Both the position numbers and the translations under genes were made by a program. DNA of 64,000 bases from DASYTH01 sp035942955. Its GTDB lineage: Bacteria; Actinomycetota; Actinomycetes; Mycobacteriales; Pseudonocardiaceae. Location: NCBI RefSeq assembly GCF_035942955.1, contig NZ_DASZCQ010000204.1:32867-96866 (forward strand), written 5' to 3'. This document shows, one piece after another, positions 32,027 through 40,505 of this stretch. The stretch's first letter is position 1. Every line of letters begins with the position of its first letter. Under the pieces are notes generated by a model. That model was not told the origin of the DNA and ran no database searches. It was given only the letters and a program-made list of their open reading frames with translations.

Positions 32027-34165
32027 GTGTCGATCGCGATCACCGAGGAGCAGCGCGCGGTCCAGCAGTCCCTCTCCGACGCTACCGCGCGGACCGACCC
32101 GATTGCCGCGGTCCGGGCCATGGCCGCGGGGGAGCCGGACGCGTGGGGGCGGCTTTGGCCGGAGCTGGCGCGCATCGGGCTGTTCTCCATCGCGCTGCCC
32201 GAGGAGCTGGGCGGGGCGGGCTGTGGTCTGGACGACCAGTGTGCCGCACTCGAGCAGGCCGCAGGCGCGCTGGTCCCCGGCCCGGTCCTGCCCACCGTCC
32301 TGGCCGGGATTCTGCTTGCCCGCCAACAGGATTCGCCGACGGCCAAGGAGCTTCTACCGCACCTGGCCGACGGCACCGGCACGGCGGCCGTCGCGCTGTC
32401 GCCCGGCGCGCTCACCGCGGCGGCGCACGGCGACGGCATCCTGGTCAGCGGCGCCGTCGAACCGGTGCTCGGCGCGAAAGGGTCCGGCCACCTGCTGCTC
32501 GTCGCGTCCGGACCCGGCGGCGAGGTCTGGTTCGCCCTGCGCCCCGGCCAACCGGGTGTCACGGTGACCCGACTGGACGGTGCCGATCCGTCCCAGTTGG
32601 TCGGCCGGGTGACGCTCGACCGGGTCCCGGTGTCCGGCGATCGGTGCCTGCCCTGGCTGTCGCTGAGCCTGGTCGGCGACCTCGCGGCCACGCTGGCCGC
32701 CGCCGAGGCGGCCGGGGTGGCCGGGTGGTGCGTGCGGACCTCGGCCGACTACGCCGCGGTGCGCCGGCAGTTCGGCCGGCCGATCGGCGCGTTCCAGGCG
32801 GTCAAGCACCTGTGCGCGGAACAGCTCTGCCGGGCAGAGCAGGCCGCCGCGGTCGCCTGGGACGCCGCACGGGCCTACCCCACGGATCAGCATCCGCTCG
32901 CCGCCGCCGGCGCCGCCGCCCTCGCGCTGGATGCCGCGGTGGACAACGCGAAGGACTGCATTCAGGTGCTCGGCGGCATCGGGTTCACCTGGGAGCACGA
33001 CGCGCACCTGTACCTGCGCCGCGCGGTCGCCCTGCGCCAGCTGCTCGGCGGGAGCTCCCGGTGGCGCCTGCGCGCGGCCGACCTGGCGCTCGGTGGGGCG
33101 CGCCGGCACCTGGAGCTGGAGTCCCACGCCGACGAGCAACGCCGTGCGGTGCGGGCATTCGCGCGGGACATCGCCGCGCTGCCGCCAGAACGGCAGCGCG
33201 CGCGGCTGGTCGAGTCCGGATACCTGGTTCCGCACTGGCCGCGACCGTACGGAGTGGACGCCGCGCCGCGGGTCCAGCTGATGATCGACGAGGAGCTGGC
33301 CGCGGCCGGCGTGCGGCGGCCTGACCTGCTCATCGGAAACTGGGCCGCGGCGACGATCGCCCGGCACGGCACCCAAGCCCAGCGCGACCGGTTCGTGCCG
33401 GCGACCCTGCGCGGTGAGATCGACTGGTGCCAGCTGTTCAGCGAGCCGGAGGCCGGATCGGATCTGGCCGCGCTGCGCACCAGGGCGAGCCGGGTCGACG
33501 GGGGCTGGCGGCTGTCCGGCCAGAAGGTCTGGACCTCCCGGGCGCGCGAGGCGGACTGGGGGATCTGCCTTGCCCGCACGGATCCCGGCGCCCCCAAGCA
33601 CAAGGGCATCACCTACTTCCTGGTGGACATGCGCGCCGCCGGCCTGGACATCCGGCCGCTGCGGGAGATCACCGGAGCGGAACGGTTCAACGAGGTGTTC
33701 CTCGACGGCGTGTTCGTGCCGGACGACTGCGTGGTCGGCGCCGTGAACGACGGCTGGCGGCTGGCCCGCGCCACGCTGGCCGACGAGCGGGTGGCGATGT
33801 CCGGCGGTTCGTCCCTCGGTGCGGCGGTCGAGCGGCTGCTCACCCGGCTTGACGACCCCGATCCCGTGACCCGGCAACGGATCGGAGCACTGGTGGCCAC
33901 CGGCGCCGCGGTGTCCCTTGTGGACTTCAGGGCCACGCTGCGGCAACTCGAGGGGCAGGATCCCGGCGCGGAGTCCGGCCTGCGCAAGCTGATCGGCGTG
34001 CGGCACCGGCAGGACGTCGCCGAGGCCGCGCTCGACCTGCTCGGCGCCGACGGCGAGCTACTGCACGAATTCCTGCTCACCCGCTGCCTGAGCATCGCCG
34101 GTGGCACCAGCCAGATCCTGCTCAACGTGATCGGTGAGCGGCTGCTCGGCCTGCCCCGCGACTGA
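32027..34165 (+). CDS. fadE34: Steroid acyl-CoA dehydrogenase FadE34 (ChsE3), fused two-domain ACAD
   Basis: This 712-aa protein contains two acyl-CoA dehydrogenase halves in one chain, as in mycobacterial FadE34. The first half (1-350) ends with VLGGIGFTWEHDAHLYLRRA; the second (about 365-712) holds the FAD/substrate loop CQLFSEPEAGSDLAALRT, SGQKVWTSRAREADW and the terminal IAGGTSQILLNVIGERLLGLPRD in segments. In the family it dehydrogenates steroid-CoAs with a five-carbon side chain in cholesterol side-chain beta-oxidation. GTG 32027 follows the KstR box. Its end overlaps the convergent esterase gene by 108 bp. Confidence 0.92.
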   Translation: MSIAITEEQRAVQQSLSDATARTDPIAAVRAMAAGEPDAWGRLWPELARIGLFSIALPEELGGAGCGLDDQCAALEQAAGALVPGPVLPTVLAGILLARQQDSPTAKELLPHLADGTGTAAVALSPGALTAAAHGDGILVSGAVEPVLGAKGSGHLLLVASGPGGEVWFALRPGQPGVTVTRLDGADPSQLVGRVTLDRVPVSGDRCLPWLSLSLVGDLAATLAAAEAAGVAGWCVRTSADYAAVRRQFGRPIGAFQAVKHLCAEQLCRAEQAAAVAWDAARAYPTDQHPLAAAGAAALALDAAVDNAKDCIQVLGGIGFTWEHDAHLYLRRAVALRQLLGGSSRWRLRAADLALGGARRHLELESHADEQRRAVRAFARDIAALPPERQRARLVESGYLVPHWPRPYGVDAAPRVQLMIDEELAAAGVRRPDLLIGNWAAATIARHGTQAQRDRFVPATLRGEIDWCQLFSEPEAGSDLAALRTRASRVDGGWRLSGQKVWTSRAREADWGICLARTDPGAPKHKGITYFLVDMRAAGLDIRPLREITGAERFNEVFLDGVFVPDDCVVGAVNDGWRLARATLADERVAMSGGSSLGAAVERLLTRLDDPDPVTRQRIGALVATGAAVSLVDFRATLRQLEGQDPGAESGLRKLIGVRHRQDVAEAALDLLGADGELLHEFLLTRCLSIAGGTSQILLNVIGERLLGLPRD

Positions 34166-35383
34166 CCGGCGGTAGGTCCAGTCCAGGAAGCGCTCCACGC
34201 CGCGGACCACGTGGGCGCTGCGGATGGACGGGAAGATGTCGAACGCGTGCTGGGCGCCGGCCAGCTCGGCGTAGACGACCGGGTTGCCGGACACGGCGCG
34301 CAGCGCGTCGACGAAGGCACGCGCCTCCGCGACCGGGATCAGGCTGTCGCCGTGGCCGTGGATCACGAAGAACGGCGGGGCGTCGGCGTTCACCCGGGAC
34401 AGCGGGGAGGCGGCGCGGTAGATCTCGGGATGGCGCTTGGGATCCTGGCCGACGACGTAGCGGGCCACCCAGCGCAGCCGCTGCTTCGTCGCCCGAGTTC
34501 CGGTCTCGCCCGCGAAGTCGTACGCGCCGTAGTGCGGAACGCAGGCCTGCACTTCGGTGTCCGCGTCCTCGAATCCCGGTTGGAACGCCGGATCGTTGGG
34601 GCTCAAGGCGAGCAGGGCTGCCAGGTGCCCGCCGGCCGACCCGCCGGTGACCGCCACGAACGACGGGTCGGCGCCGTACTCCTCGCCGTGCGCGCGGATC
34701 CAGGCCAGGGCCCGCTTGACCGCGATGATGTGCTCCGGCCACCGCGAGCGCGGCGCCAGCGGGTAGTTGACCGACACGCACACCCAGCCCTTGGCCGCCA
34801 TGTGCAGCATCAGCGGGATGCCCTGCTCGTCCTTGCTGCCCACCACCCAGGCGCCGCCGTGCACGTGCAGCAGCACCGGGCGTCCGGTGGGCCGCCGCTC
34901 GTGGTGGTAGACGTCCAGGTGGAACCGCCGGCCGCCGGGCGCGTACGGCAGGTTGCGCAGCCGGACCACCTCGGGGTTGCGCATCCGGAACGGCACGATC
35001 AGGTCGCGCCACGGGGTGGCCAGGTCGGCCGGCTCGGGCAGCCGTTCGAGGCCGCTCGCGTAGTCCTCGCCGAGGGTCTCGCGTAGCGCGTGCTCGACCT
35101 CCTTGCGCGCGCTTCGCCCGGACGCGATCAGTGCGCCGAGCCCGGCGATGGACAGCCCGCTCATGGCCAGCGCGAGCCGCTCGTCGCGGGTGCGCACCCG
35201 GCCGCGGGCCAGCTGGGCAATCGCGCCGGCGGACTGCGCGACCAGCAGCTGCGGCGCCAACTCGGCGGTGAGCCAGCCGGCGAAGAACGCCGGGATCGAC
35301 GACCAGACCCCGCGGGCGGGCCGCAGCGCGTTCGCGGTCAGCCCGAGCTGGGCCACCCGGCGCGCCAGCAGGAGCCTGCTCAT
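34058..35383 (-). CDS. Alpha/beta hydrolase, hormone-sensitive-lipase family (LipO-like esterase)
   Basis: This 441-aa esterase has an N-terminal region of about 140 residues with a few hydrophobic segments, then a catalytic domain with HVHGGAWVVGSK (oxyanion hole), VTGGSAGGHLAALLAL (Ser nucleophile), HGHGDSLIPV (Asp) and AQHAFDIFP (His). The last 36 residues are antisense to fadE34 and were probably added by loss of an earlier stop. It is divergent from a WS/DGAT pseudogene across a perfect KstR operator. The same esterase/acyltransferase neighbourhood (lipO and a WS/DGAT gene) exists in mycobacteria. Substrate unknown; steryl or acylglycerol esters are plausible. Confidence 0.85.
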   Translation of the reverse strand: MSRLLLARRVAQLGLTANALRPARGVWSSIPAFFAGWLTAELAPQLLVAQSAGAIAQLARGRVRTRDERLALAMSGLSIAGLGALIASGRSARKEVEHALRETLGEDYASGLERLPEPADLATPWRDLIVPFRMRNPEVVRLRNLPYAPGGRRFHLDVYHHERRPTGRPVLLHVHGGAWVVGSKDEQGIPLMLHMAAKGWVCVSVNYPLAPRSRWPEHIIAVKRALAWIRAHGEEYGADPSFVAVTGGSAGGHLAALLALSPNDPAFQPGFEDADTEVQACVPHYGAYDFAGETGTRATKQRLRWVARYVVGQDPKRHPEIYRAASPLSRVNADAPPFFVIHGHGDSLIPVAEARAFVDALRAVSGNPVVYAELAGAQHAFDIFPSIRSAHVVRGVERFLDWTYRRSVAGQAEQPLTDHVEQDLAGATGDAQAAGEQEFVQ

Positions 35384-35403
35384 GTGACCATCCTCACCCG
35401 AAT

Positions 35404-35417
35404 TAGAACACGTTCTA
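35404..35417. promoter_or_regulatory. KstR operator between the esterase and the WS/DGAT remnant
   Basis: TAGAACACGTTCTA is a perfect palindrome matching TnnAACnnGTTnnA. It sits 21 bases upstream of the esterase start (35383) and 22 bases before the WS/DGAT start (35439). Confidence 0.92.
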
Positions 35418-35438
35418 TTTGTGACGTAGCCTGGTGAC

Positions 35439-35945
35439 GTGCAGGGACTCAGTGGCCCGGACGCCAGCTTTCTCTACCTGGAGAGGTCCTCGCGGCTCCT
35501 GCACGCCTGCGGGCTGGTCGTCGTGGACTCCACGACCATGCCAGGCGGATACGCGTTCCACAAGCCGGCCGACGAGCTGGTGACGCAGCTCAACGTGGTG
35601 CCGGCGTTTCGCCGCAGGCTGCCCGCGGTCCCGCTGGATCTCGATCATCCGGTCCGGGTCGAGGACCACGACTTCGACATCGGCAACCACGTGCGCCCGG
35701 GATGTTCACCTCCTTGTGCACCACTGTGGACAGTCCGGCGGAGCGGCTGCCGGCCATCGCCGCCGGAAACCGGGCCGGTAAGGAGCACCACGCGACCATC
35801 GGCCCGGCATGCTGCGGGACTGGGCCCGGTTCGCGGCGCCGACCACGTTCGCGGTGGCCGCCCGGCTGTACTCGTTCCTGCGGCTGGCCGAGTGGCATCC
35901 AGCGCCGTGCCCGATGCGTTGCGGGATCTACTGGAAGCCGCCGCC
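35439..35945 (+). pseudogene. Wrecked wax ester synthase/diacylglycerol acyltransferase (WS/DGAT)
   Basis: The first about 88 codons are a normal WS/DGAT N terminus (LSGPDASFLYLERSS, HKPADELVTQLNVVP, FDIGNHV). At about 35700 the sequence jumps to what is normally the C-terminal third in a different frame (MFTSLCTTVDSPAERLPAIAAG, bases 35702 onward) and then shifts again to the frame starting 35809 (LRDWARFAAPTTFAVAARLYSFL). About 240 codons are missing, including the catalytic HHxxxDG motif. At least one deletion and two frameshifts therefore separate this from a working triacylglycerol or wax ester synthase of about 460 aa. Its promoter still carries a perfect KstR box, so it was once part of the regulon. 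Confidence 0.85.
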
Positions 35946-35956
35946 GGCCGCTAGAC

Positions 35957-35970
35957 TAGAACAGGTTTCA
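35957..35970. promoter_or_regulatory. KstR operator before the fadE28 operon
   Basis: TAGAACAGGTTTCA matches TnnAACnnGTTnnA. It lies 17 bases upstream of the GTG of fadE28 and just before the ribosome binding site GAGGAGG. Confidence 0.88.
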
Positions 35971-35986
35971 GCCGAGGAGGGTCATC

Positions 35987-36925
35987 GTGGACTTCGCGCT
36001 CGACGACACGCAGCGGACGATCGCGGCCGTCGCGCGGGAGACGCTGGCCCGGGAGTCCGACGAGACGGCGTGGAAGGCGTTGAGCCGTGCCGGACTGCTC
36101 GCCCTGCCGATCCCCGAACGGCTGGGCGGCGAGGGCCTCGGGGCGCTCGAGACCGCGGTGCTGCTGACCGAGGTGGGCCGGGCCGCCGCGCCGCTGCCGG
36201 CTCTGCAGACGCTCGCCCTCGGCGTGCTGCCGATCGCGTGGTTCGGCACCGAGCGGCAGCAGGAGGAGCTGCTGCCCGACGTGGCCTCCGGTGACCGGGT
36301 GCTCACCTCGGCACCGCGTGGTTCGGCCACTGTGGACGATGGCCGGCTGACCGGCTCGTGGGTGGGCGTGGCGTACGCGAGTGCGGCCCATCGGGTGCTC
36401 GTGCCGGTGGGATCCGAGGTCTACATCGTGGACCCGCATGCCGATGGGGTCACGCTCATCCGGACTCCGACATCCAGCGGTGTTCCCGAGTTCACGCTCC
36501 GGCTCGATCGCGTGCCGGCGGAGTCCCTTGGCGGGCATTCCGACGAGCTTCACCGGCTGGCCGTGGCCTGTGGATGTGTCGCCGGTGCCGGCCTGCTGGC
36601 CGGGGCGCTCGACCTCACCGCGGGCCATGTCCGCTCGCGTGCGCAGTTCGGCCGGCCGCTGGCCACCTTCCAGGCCGTGGCGCAGCAGATCGCGGACGTC
36701 TACATCGCCGCGCGGACCATGCACCTCGCCGCGTGGGCGGCGTGCTGGCGGCTCGAGGCGGCCGACGTGGACGTGGCCGGCCTCTGGCTCGCCGAGGAGG
36801 CGTTGCCCGCGCTGCACACCTGCCATCACCTGCACGGTGGGCTCGGCGTGGACATGAGCTATCCGCTGCACCGCTACTACTCGATGACCAAGGATCTCGT
36901 CCGGTGGGTGGGTCATGCGCATTGA
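35987..36925 (+). CDS. fadE28: Steroid acyl-CoA dehydrogenase subunit FadE28 (ChsE1)
   Basis: This 312-aa protein is one subunit of the heterotetrameric acyl-CoA dehydrogenase that oxidises 3-oxo-pregnene-20-carboxyl-CoA in side-chain removal. It begins at GTG 35987 (MDFALDDTQRTIAAVARE) after a strong GAGGAGG. Family features are LLALPIPERLGGEGLGALETA, RSRAQFGRPLATFQAVAQQIADVY and HLHGGLGVDMSYPLHRYYSMTKDLVRW in segments. It is slightly shorter than mycobacterial FadE28 (339 aa). The next gene, overlapping by 11 bases, is its partner fadE29, so the complex is co-translated. Confidence 0.9.
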   Translation: MDFALDDTQRTIAAVARETLARESDETAWKALSRAGLLALPIPERLGGEGLGALETAVLLTEVGRAAAPLPALQTLALGVLPIAWFGTERQQEELLPDVASGDRVLTSAPRGSATVDDGRLTGSWVGVAYASAAHRVLVPVGSEVYIVDPHADGVTLIRTPTSSGVPEFTLRLDRVPAESLGGHSDELHRLAVACGCVAGAGLLAGALDLTAGHVRSRAQFGRPLATFQAVAQQIADVYIAARTMHLAAWAACWRLEAADVDVAGLWLAEEALPALHTCHHLHGGLGVDMSYPLHRYYSMTKDLVRWVGHAH

Positions 36926-38063
36926 GCTCACCGCCGAGCAAACGGCACTGCAGGCGGAGCTGCGGTCCTACTTTGCCGGGCTGCTGAGCGAGCACGAGCG
37001 CGAGGTGATGCTGACCGAGCGGCACGGCGCGGTGTACCGGGACGTGGTGCGCCGCATGGGACGCGACGGTCGGCTGGGGGTCGGCTGGCCGGTGGAGTAC
37101 GGCGGCCGCGGGTTCGGCCAGATCGAGCAGCAGATCTTCGTCAACGAGGCGGCGCGGGCGGACGTCCCGCTGCCGTCGGTCACGCTGCAGACGGTCGGGC
37201 CGACGCTGCAGGAGCACGGAACGCCGGAGCAGAAGGAGTTCTTCCTGCCCCGGATCCTCACCGGCGAGCTGCACTTCTCGATCGGCTACACCGAGCCGGA
37301 GGCCGGCACCGATCTCGCGGCGCTGCGCACCACCGCGGTGCGCGACGGCGACTCGTACGTCGTCAACGGGCAGAAGATCTTCACAACCGGCGCGCACGAC
37401 GCCGACTACATCTGGCTGGCCTGCCGTACGGACCCGGAAGCCCCGCGGCACAAGGGAATCTCGATCCTGATCGTGGACACCTCGGACCCGGGGTACTCCT
37501 GGACGCCGATCATCACCTGCGACGGCGCGCACCACGTGAACGCCACGTACTACGAAGACGTCAGGGTGCCGGTGCGCATGCGGGTGGGCGCGGAGAACGC
37601 GGGCTGGCGGTTGATCACGACCCAGCTCAACCACGAGCGGGTGATGCTCGGCCCGGCCGGCCGGATCGCCGCGCTGTACGACCGCGTCCACGACTGGGCC
37701 ACCCGGCACGCCGTGCTGGATCGAGCCGACGTGCGCCGGGCGCTGGCTCGGGTGGCCGCCGTCGTGCGGATCAACGAGCTGCTCAACTGGCAGGTGGCCG
37801 CCGTGGACGGTCCGGTGAACATCGCGGATGCCAGCGCCACCAAGGTCTTCGGCTCGGAGCGAATCCAGCGGGTGGGTCAGCTGCTCGAGGAACTCGTTGC
37901 CCGGCATGGTGATCCGTCCGATCCGGACACCGCCGCCCTGCTGCGCTGGCTCGACGTGCAGGCCAAGCGCAACCTGGTGCTCACCTTCGGCGGCGGGGTC
38001 AACGAGATCCAGCGCGAGCTGATCGCGTCCGCCGGCCTCGGCCTGCCAAGGGTGCCGCGATGA
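36915..38063 (+). CDS. fadE29: Steroid acyl-CoA dehydrogenase subunit FadE29 (ChsE2)
   Basis: This 382-aa subunit pairs with FadE28. It carries the FAD/substrate loop SIGYTEPEAGTDLAALRTTA, NGQKIFTTGAHDADYIW, YEDVRVPVRMRVG and the C-terminal FGGGVNEIQRELIASAGLGLPR. Start ATG 36915 lies inside the end of fadE28. The gene order fadE28-fadE29-chsH2-chsH1-ltp2 is that of the intracellular-growth (igr) operon of Mycobacterium tuberculosis, which lacks here only cyp125. Its stop overlaps the chsH2 start (ATGA). Confidence 0.93.
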   Translation: MRIELTAEQTALQAELRSYFAGLLSEHEREVMLTERHGAVYRDVVRRMGRDGRLGVGWPVEYGGRGFGQIEQQIFVNEAARADVPLPSVTLQTVGPTLQEHGTPEQKEFFLPRILTGELHFSIGYTEPEAGTDLAALRTTAVRDGDSYVVNGQKIFTTGAHDADYIWLACRTDPEAPRHKGISILIVDTSDPGYSWTPIITCDGAHHVNATYYEDVRVPVRMRVGAENAGWRLITTQLNHERVMLGPAGRIAALYDRVHDWATRHAVLDRADVRRALARVAAVVRINELLNWQVAAVDGPVNIADASATKVFGSERIQRVGQLLEELVARHGDPSDPDTAALLRWLDVQAKRNLVLTFGGGVNEIQRELIASAGLGLPRVPR

Positions 38064-38941
38064 CCGGTGCCATCGGGCAGGCCGCGGCCGAGGTCGCCGC
38101 CCGAGGTGAGTCGGCGCGGCGGGAGGCCCCGGATGCGGTCAACGAGGCCATGATCCGGCACTGGCTGGAGGCCATGGGTGACACCAACGCGGTGTACGCC
38201 GAACGCGGGCTGGCGCCGCCGGCGATGACGCAGGTGTGGACCATGTACGGGTTGCGCGGCGAGCGACCCGCCGACGACCCGCTCGGGGCGATGACCGCCA
38301 TTCTGGACGAGGCCGGGTACACCTCGGTGGTGGCGACCAACTGCGAGCAGACCTATCACCGCTACCTGCGTGTCGGCGAGCGGGTCTCCGTGACCTCCCG
38401 GCTGGCCGACGTCGCCGGTCCGAAACGCACGGCGCTGGGCGAGGGGTGGTTCGTCACCACACTGTCCACATGGTACGTCGGCGACGAGCCGGTGGCCGAG
38501 ATGATGTTCCGGGTGCTCAAGTTCCGTCCGTCTGTCCGGCCGTCCGGCGGCGATGTGCTCCGGCCGGTCGTCAGCCGGGACACGGAGTTCTTCTGGGAGG
38601 GCACGGCCCAACGTGAGCTACGCATCCAGCGGTGCGGGGCGTGCCATACGTTGCGGCACCCGCCCGGCCCGGCGTGCCCGGAATGTGGTGCATTGAAGCC
38701 GGAGTACATCGTGGCTTCCGGGGAGGGCGAGGTGTACTCCTATGTGGTGCACCACCATCCGCCGGTGCCCGGCAAGGAGCTGCCGTTCGTGGTCGCGCTG
38801 GCCGAGCTGCCGGAGGGTGTGCGAATTCTGGCCGAGCTGCGGGACGTGCCGGCGAAGGACGTGCGCGTCGGCCTGCCGGTGCGGATTTCCTTCGACCGGA
38901 TCGACGAGGAGTTGGCGCTTCCGGTGTGGCGGCCGCGATGA
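38060..38941 (+). CDS. chsH2: Steroid enoyl-CoA hydratase subunit ChsH2 (MaoC-DUF35 fusion)
   Basis: This 293-aa protein is the large subunit of the ChsH1-ChsH2 hydratase, which hydrates the C17(20) double bond of the pregnadienoyl-CoA. Residues 1-160 form a MaoC-like hotdog domain (YTSVVATNCEQTYHRYLRVGERVS in segments). Residues 175-293 are a DUF35 domain with a rubredoxin-like zinc ribbon (CGACHTLRHPPGPACPECG) and an OB fold. In relatives the DUF35 part recruits the aldolase Ltp2, whose gene lies two positions downstream. Start and stop overlap neighbours by 4 bp. Confidence 0.92.
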   Translation: MTGAIGQAAAEVAARGESARREAPDAVNEAMIRHWLEAMGDTNAVYAERGLAPPAMTQVWTMYGLRGERPADDPLGAMTAILDEAGYTSVVATNCEQTYHRYLRVGERVSVTSRLADVAGPKRTALGEGWFVTTLSTWYVGDEPVAEMMFRVLKFRPSVRPSGGDVLRPVVSRDTEFFWEGTAQRELRIQRCGACHTLRHPPGPACPECGALKPEYIVASGEGEVYSYVVHHHPPVPGKELPFVVALAELPEGVRILAELRDVPAKDVRVGLPVRISFDRIDEELALPVWRPR

Positions 38942-39315
38942 TCGGAACCGAGCTGCCGGAGCTGCGGATCGACGTGACGCCGACGTTCGTGGTGAGCACG
39001 GCGATCGCGACCCGTGACTTCCAGGACGTGCACCACGACCGGGATGCCGCGGTGGCCAGGGGATCCAGGGACATCTTCCTGAACATCCTGACCGACACCG
39101 GGCTGGTGCAGCGCTTCGTCACCGACTGGGCCGGGCCGGAAGCGTTGGTGCGGAACATCTCGATCAAGCTCGGGGTGCCGTGCTACGCCTGTGAGACCCT
39201 GGTCTTCTCGGGCCGGGTGGTGGCCGTCGAGGACGGGGAGACCGTGGTCGAGGTGGTGGGGCGCAACAGCCTCGGTGACCACGTGACCGGCACGGTCCGG
39301 GTGGTGCTGCCATGA
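38938..39315 (+). CDS. chsH1: Steroid enoyl-CoA hydratase catalytic subunit ChsH1
   Basis: This 125-aa MaoC-like hotdog protein carries the hydratase active site, Asp and His in ATRDFQDVHHDRDAA. ATG 38938 overlaps the chsH2 stop (ATGA), and a longer open frame upstream is only read-through of another frame. The length and partner match mycobacterial ChsH1 (Rv3541c type). With ChsH2 it forms a heterotetramer. The stop overlaps the ltp2 start by 4 bp. Confidence 0.92.
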   Translation: MIGTELPELRIDVTPTFVVSTAIATRDFQDVHHDRDAAVARGSRDIFLNILTDTGLVQRFVTDWAGPEALVRNISIKLGVPCYACETLVFSGRVVAVEDGETVVEVVGRNSLGDHVTGTVRVVLP

Positions 39316-40505
39316 GGAGCGGACGCGCGGCCCGGGTGGATGGGTGGGTTGGCCTCGCCGGAGCGGCCATCGCGGGCATCGGAGCCACCGAGTTCTCCAA
39401 GGACTCCGGGCGCAGCGAGCTGCGGCTCGCCGTGGAGGCGGTGGGCGCCGCCCTGGCCGATGCCGGGCTCACTCCGTCCGATGTGGATGGACTGGTCACG
39501 TTCTCGATGGACGCCAACGCCGAGATCGCCGTCGCCCGCGAGCTGGGCATCCCGTCGTTGAGCTTCTTCAGCCGGATCCCGTACGGTGGCGGCGCCGCCT
39601 GCGCGACCGTGCAGCATGCGGCGATGGCGATCGCCACGGGTGTGGCGAGCGTGGTGGTCTGCTACCGCGCGTTCAACGAGCGCTCCGGGCGGCGGTTCGG
39701 CCGGGTCTCCACCGAGACCGCGTCGTCCGGAGTGGACAACGGCTGGCACTACCCGATGGGCCTGGCCACCCCGGCCGCGACCGTCGCCATGTTCGCCCGC
39801 CGCTACATGCACGAGTTCGGCGCCACCAGCGAGGACTTCGGCCGCGTCGCCGTCGCCGACCGCAGGCACGCCGCCACCAACCCGAACGCCTGGTTCTACC
39901 GCCGGCCGATCACGCTCGCCGACCACCAGGCGTCCCGCTGGATCGCCGAACCCCTGCGGCTGCTGGACTGCTGCCAGGAGAGCGACGGCGCGGTCGCGCT
40001 CGTGGTGACATCCGCGGCCCGCGCCGCCGACCTGCCGCACCCGCCCGCCGTGATCACCGCGGCCGCTCAGGGCAGCGGCCCGGACCAGTTCGTGATGAAC
40101 AGCTACTACCGCGACGATCTCACCGGCCTGCCCGAGCTGGGTGTCGTGGCCCGGCAACTGTGGCGGCAGTCCGGCATCGGCCCGGACGACGTCTCGGTCG
40201 CCGTGCTGTACGACCACTTCACGCCGTTCGTGTTGGTACAGCTGGAAGAGCTGGGCTTCTGCGGCCGCGGCGACGCCCGCCACTTCATCGCCGACGGCGC
40301 CATCGAGCTGGGCGGCCGGCTTCCCCTCAACCCGCACGGCGGCCAGCTCGGCGAGGCCTACATCCACGGCATGAACGGCATCGCCGAAGCCGTGCGCCAG
40401 ATCCGTGGTACGGCGGTGAACCAGGTGGACGGCGCCCACCATGTCCTGGTCACTGCCGGCACCGGTGTGCCGACCAGCGGTCTGGTGCTGGCCGCGGCCG
40501 GTTAG
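39312..40505 (+). CDS. ltp2: Steroid side-chain aldolase Ltp2 (thiolase-fold)
   Basis: This 397-aa thiolase-like lipid-transfer protein performs the last side-chain step, retro-aldol cleavage of the 17-hydroxy steroid-CoA to the 17-ketosteroid and propionyl-CoA, in complex with the DUF35 part of ChsH2. It shows family motifs GAAIAGIGATEFSKDSGRSE in segments, VDGLVTFSMD, MFARRYMHEFG, LYDHFTPFVLVQLEELGFC and LPLNPHGGQLGEAYIHGMNGI in segments. The N terminus before GLAGAAIAGIG is about 15 residues longer than usual; ATG 39312 is kept because it overlaps the chsH1 stop. Its 3' end overlaps the convergent phosphodiesterase gene by 4 bp. Confidence 0.92.
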   Translation: MRSGRAARVDGWVGLAGAAIAGIGATEFSKDSGRSELRLAVEAVGAALADAGLTPSDVDGLVTFSMDANAEIAVARELGIPSLSFFSRIPYGGGAACATVQHAAMAIATGVASVVVCYRAFNERSGRRFGRVSTETASSGVDNGWHYPMGLATPAATVAMFARRYMHEFGATSEDFGRVAVADRRHAATNPNAWFYRRPITLADHQASRWIAEPLRLLDCCQESDGAVALVVTSAARAADLPHPPAVITAAAQGSGPDQFVMNSYYRDDLTGLPELGVVARQLWRQSGIGPDDVSVAVLYDHFTPFVLVQLEELGFCGRGDARHFIADGAIELGGRLPLNPHGGQLGEAYIHGMNGIAEAVRQIRGTAVNQVDGAHHVLVTAGTGVPTSGLVLAAAG

